From NCBI GenBank assembly GCA_034437215.1, contig DAOTVC010000015.1, positions 1 to 8,133 on the forward strand: a stretch of 8,133 nucleotides of DNA, given 5' to 3'. The DNA is from DAOTVC01 sp034437215. GTDB taxonomy: Bacteria; Chloroflexota; Anaerolineae; B4-G1; SLSP01. This document shows positions 6,494 through 8,133 of the stretch, piece after piece (positions within the stretch are counted from its first letter, which is position 1; the number at the start of each line of letters is the position of its first letter). The notes beneath the pieces are model-generated. The model saw nothing but the letters and a program-made list of their open reading frames with translations, did not search any database and was not told the origin of the DNA. The position numbers and the translations under genes were made by a program.

Positions 6494-7456
6494 CTACGCC
6501 ACCCCCTCCAGCCAGGGGAGGTGATCGAGGTCGGCGTTGCCGCCCGAGAGGACGACGCCCACGCGCCGCCCGCGGAAGTGCTCGGCGTGCTCGAAGAGGG
6601 CCGCCACCGGCACCGCCGACGAGGGCTCGATGACGATCTTCACCCGCTCCCAGATCAGGCGCATGGCGTTCACGATCCCCACCTCACTCACGGTGATGAT
6701 GTCGCTCACGTGCCTCCGGATGATGGGGAAGTTGACGTCGCCCAGGAAGGTGCGGAGTCCGTCCGCCACGGTGTAGGCACCGGTGGGCGGGTAGATGCGC
6801 CCGTCGCGGAAGGAGCGAGCGGCGTCATCCACCGCCTCCGGCTCGGCGGCGATCACCCGCGCCCGGGGCGCGCGCCCCTGCACCGCCAGCGCCGTCCCCG
6901 CCAGCAGCCCGCCGCCCCCCACCGGCGTCGTCACCACGTCGAGATCGTGCACCTCCTCCAGCAGCTCCAGCGCCGCCGTCCCCTGCCCCGCGATCACGTG
7001 GAAGTCGTTCGAGGGATGGATGAAGACGGCGTCCGTCTCCTCGAGCACCCGCTCCAGCGTGCGCTCCCGGTCCAGCGGGCGCGATCCCGCCCAGACGATG
7101 CGCGCCCCGTAGCCCTTCACCGCCGCCACCTTGACGGGCGGCGCGTCCTCGGGCATCACCACCGTGGCGCAAATGCCCCGCAGTCCCGCGGCGTAGGCGA
7201 CCGCCTGTGCGTGATTGCCCGAGGAGTGCGTCGCTACCCCGCGCGCAGCCTCCTCCTCGGCGAGGGCGAAGACCGCATTGCAGGCGCCCCGGGCCTTGAA
7301 CGCGCCCACCTTCTGAAAGGACTCCGCCTTCAAGTAGACCTCGGCACCGCATAACTCGTTCAACGTCTGCGAGGTCAGGACCGGTGTGCGGTGGACGTAG
7401 GGCGCGATGCGGGCAGCGGCTTCGACAACGTCGGCAAAAGCAGGTATGGCGTTCAC
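6494..7456 (-). CDS. Threonine/serine dehydratase or serine racemase-type PLP enzyme
   Basis: This is a fold-type II PLP enzyme of about 320 aa without the C-terminal regulatory ACT domain of biosynthetic IlvA, the size of TdcB and serine racemase. Numbered from GTG 7456, the Schiff-base lysine is K54 in GAFKARGAC. The substrate-binding loop is HSSGNHAQ (77-84), the phosphate-binding glycine loop GGGGLLAG (180-187) and the cofactor-nitrogen SGGN motif at 304-307. E205 and D211 in AAEPEAVDDAARS match the divalent-cation site of eukaryotic-type serine racemases, and SSGNH rather than SAGNH also leans that way. It deaminates L-threonine/L-serine to 2-oxobutyrate/pyruvate and may racemise serine. 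GTG 7456 is preferred because AAAGGAGA lies 5 bases upstream; ATG 7486 directly abuts the -10 box and would fall before the transcript start. It is separated from the formate dehydrogenase genes by about 170 bp with a promoter, so a functional link is not implied. Confidence 0.88.
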   Translation of the reverse strand: MNAIPAFADVVEAAARIAPYVHRTPVLTSQTLNELCGAEVYLKAESFQKVGAFKARGACNAVFALAEEEAARGVATHSSGNHAQAVAYAAGLRGICATVVMPEDAPPVKVAAVKGYGARIVWAGSRPLDRERTLERVLEETDAVFIHPSNDFHVIAGQGTAALELLEEVHDLDVVTTPVGGGGLLAGTALAVQGRAPRARVIAAEPEAVDDAARSFRDGRIYPPTGAYTVADGLRTFLGDVNFPIIRRHVSDIITVSEVGIVNAMRLIWERVKIVIEPSSAVPVAALFEHAEHFRGRRVGVVLSGGNADLDHLPWLEGVA

Positions 7457-7486
7457 GACTTCTCCTTTGGTGTGTGGTAAGTCCAC

Positions 7487-7516
7487 ATTATATCAATAGG
7501 GTGTGTTTCAATCCAA
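7487..7516 (-). promoter_or_regulatory. Promoter of the threonine/serine dehydratase-type gene
   Basis: A perfect TATAAT -10 box reads on the minus strand at 7492-7487, with TTGGAT at 7516-7511 as a half-matching -35 at 18-base spacing. Transcription would start near 7480, about 25 nt before GTG 7456. The -35 candidate lies inside the small transposon-like element, and the -10 overlaps its target duplication. Confidence 0.5.
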
Positions 7517-7613
7517 TTGTGAGCTACCCGTGGCTGAAACGTGAGGGCCTCACGGTTTACGTTTCACGCTTCACGCCTCGGTTTAAATCAAGAGAAACAC
7601 ACCCCTATCAATA
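7491..7613. mobile_element. MITE-like element with 8-bp target duplication
   Basis: Perfect direct repeats TATCAATA (7491-7498 and 7606-7613) flank a 107-bp unit (7499-7605). Its ends are inverted copies: GGGTGTGTTTC on the left and, as reverse complement, GGGGTGTGTTTC on the right, differing by one G. It encodes no protein. Inside are a 15-bp palindrome (CGTGAGG-G-CCTCACG, 7540-7554) and seven-base-spaced TTCACG-type units up to about 7577. An 8-bp duplication plus short inverted ends is what a non-autonomous insertion-sequence derivative leaves. The parent family cannot be named from this. Confidence 0.65.
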
Positions 7614-7647
7614 ACTGGAGGAAGACTGCGGAGTTGAAGGCGCGCCG

Positions 7648-7693
7648 ATAGGCAGTACCTATGACCTAAATTACCTAAATTCCGTAGTATGAT
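7648..7693 (+). promoter_or_regulatory. Possible promoter/operator region of the plus-strand gene
   Basis: Upstream of the plus-strand gene lie an imperfect dyad ATAGGCAGTACCTAT (7648-7662), a perfect tandem repeat of ACCTAAATT (7664-7672 and 7673-7681) and a TATGAT -10-like box (7688-7693). No good -35 is seen. The tandem repeat and dyad could be regulator binding sites, which is inference. Confidence 0.3.
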
Positions 7694-7737
7694 AGGATAA
7701 GGTAGACTGTCGTCTAGTCGATCACAGGAATTACTGT

Positions 7738-8133
7738 ATGAGAACTTTTGTTACTCACCTAAATCGAGTGGCTGACAAAAGTGTTCTATATCTGCTGGCT
7801 GAGAAAAGAGTCCTCTGCAACAGTGGTCTGCCCGTGCTAGTGCCCTTAAACTTAAGTTGGCAGGCGCGGTGGTCAAGTTCGCCACAAGAGGGCCATGATT
7901 GCGCATCCCTTGTCTTTGCCGGCACAGCCTGGCTCGCTGATGCCCGACGCTATCTACTTCATCGGGGAGGACCGAACGGCTACCAGATCATGATAAAGGC
8001 TATCGCCACCTTTCATATCTGGCGCCCGGGCAATACGATTCACATCTCGCAACTAGAGACACAAATCCCATCGGAGCTCCTACTAGAAATTACCCTCGGC
8101 CCCCCGCTCATGCTCGCCCTGGCCCTCCACGCC
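7738..8133 (+). CDS. Unidentified protein, N-terminal part, runs off the window
   Basis: From ATG 7738 the frame is open for 132 codons to the last base of the window. The start has an AGGA SD (7726-7729) at 8-base spacing, and no earlier start exists after the in-frame TAG at 7693-7695. The peptide begins MRTFVTHLNRVADKSVLYLL and includes CASLVFAGTAWLADARRYLL, IMIKAIATFHIWRP and a hydrophobic stretch LGPPLMLALALHA at the end. I do not recognise the family. The other frames and the opposite strand are closed by stops, so this is the best coding candidate. Codon use is unlike the minus-strand genes, with CTA, TTA, ATA and AGA codons and visibly lower GC, suggesting transferred or accessory DNA. 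It is divergent from the PLP enzyme gene, with the transposon-like element between them. A membrane or secretion role is not supported by what is visible. Confidence 0.55.
   Translation, partial: MRTFVTHLNRVADKSVLYLLAEKRVLCNSGLPVLVPLNLSWQARWSSSPQEGHDCASLVFAGTAWLADARRYLLHRGGPNGYQIMIKAIATFHIWRPGNTIHISQLETQIPSELLLEITLGPPLMLALALHA

Noticed and set aside
7457..7486. ATG 7486 as start of the PLP enzyme
   Set aside because: It directly adjoins the -10 box, so it would not be in the transcript. GTG 7456 has a strong SD.
7499..7605. A CRISPR array
   Set aside because: Only one repeat-like 36-mer is present, with no second copy at spacer distance.

Overview
The window comes from a GC-rich bacterium. 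Almost everything lies on the minus strand as one probable transcription direction, reading from about 7500 down to 1. The phylum cannot be fixed from the sequence alone. High GC, Cys-type NAD-linked formate dehydrogenase genes and seven-base tandem repeats would suit a Chloroflexota-like or other environmental or metagenomic bacterium, but this is a guess.

The core (6325-643) is a formate dehydrogenase locus. A NuoF-like flavin/Fe-S diaphorase subunit (6325-4550) is followed by a large molybdopterin catalytic subunit with a NuoG-like iron-sulfur N-terminus (4468-1622). Next come a small unrecognised protein gene broken by a single-base frameshift (about 1584-1275) and mobA (1236-643), which makes the bis-MGD form of the cofactor that the catalytic subunit needs. 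Together they predict a soluble NAD(P)-linked formate dehydrogenase that passes electrons from formate through a chain of Fe-S clusters to FMN and NAD, or runs in reverse as a CO2 reductase. No separate NuoE-type subunit is present, and the thioredoxin-like N-terminus of the NuoF-like protein has lost all its cysteines.

Upstream of this set is a fold-type II PLP enzyme of the serine racemase/threonine dehydratase family (7456-6494). It has its own near-ideal -10 box, and a second promoter probably starts the formate dehydrogenase genes. Downstream (527-1) are two small genes, an Imm31-like immunity-type protein and an unidentified partial protein. The first shows an apparent one-base frameshift, and correcting it makes the two genes abut. 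Diverging on the plus strand, from 7738 to the window end, is a partial gene of lower GC and different codon use that I do not recognise.

The most striking non-genic signal is a set of seven-base tandem repeats at four places. One lies in frame inside the catalytic formate dehydrogenase gene (about 3472-3600). Two are back-to-back inverted arrays at gene boundaries (1564-1620 and 4487-4570). The fourth is inside a 107-bp element (7499-7605) that has terminal inverted repeats and a perfect 8-bp target duplication, so it looks like a small non-autonomous transposable element.
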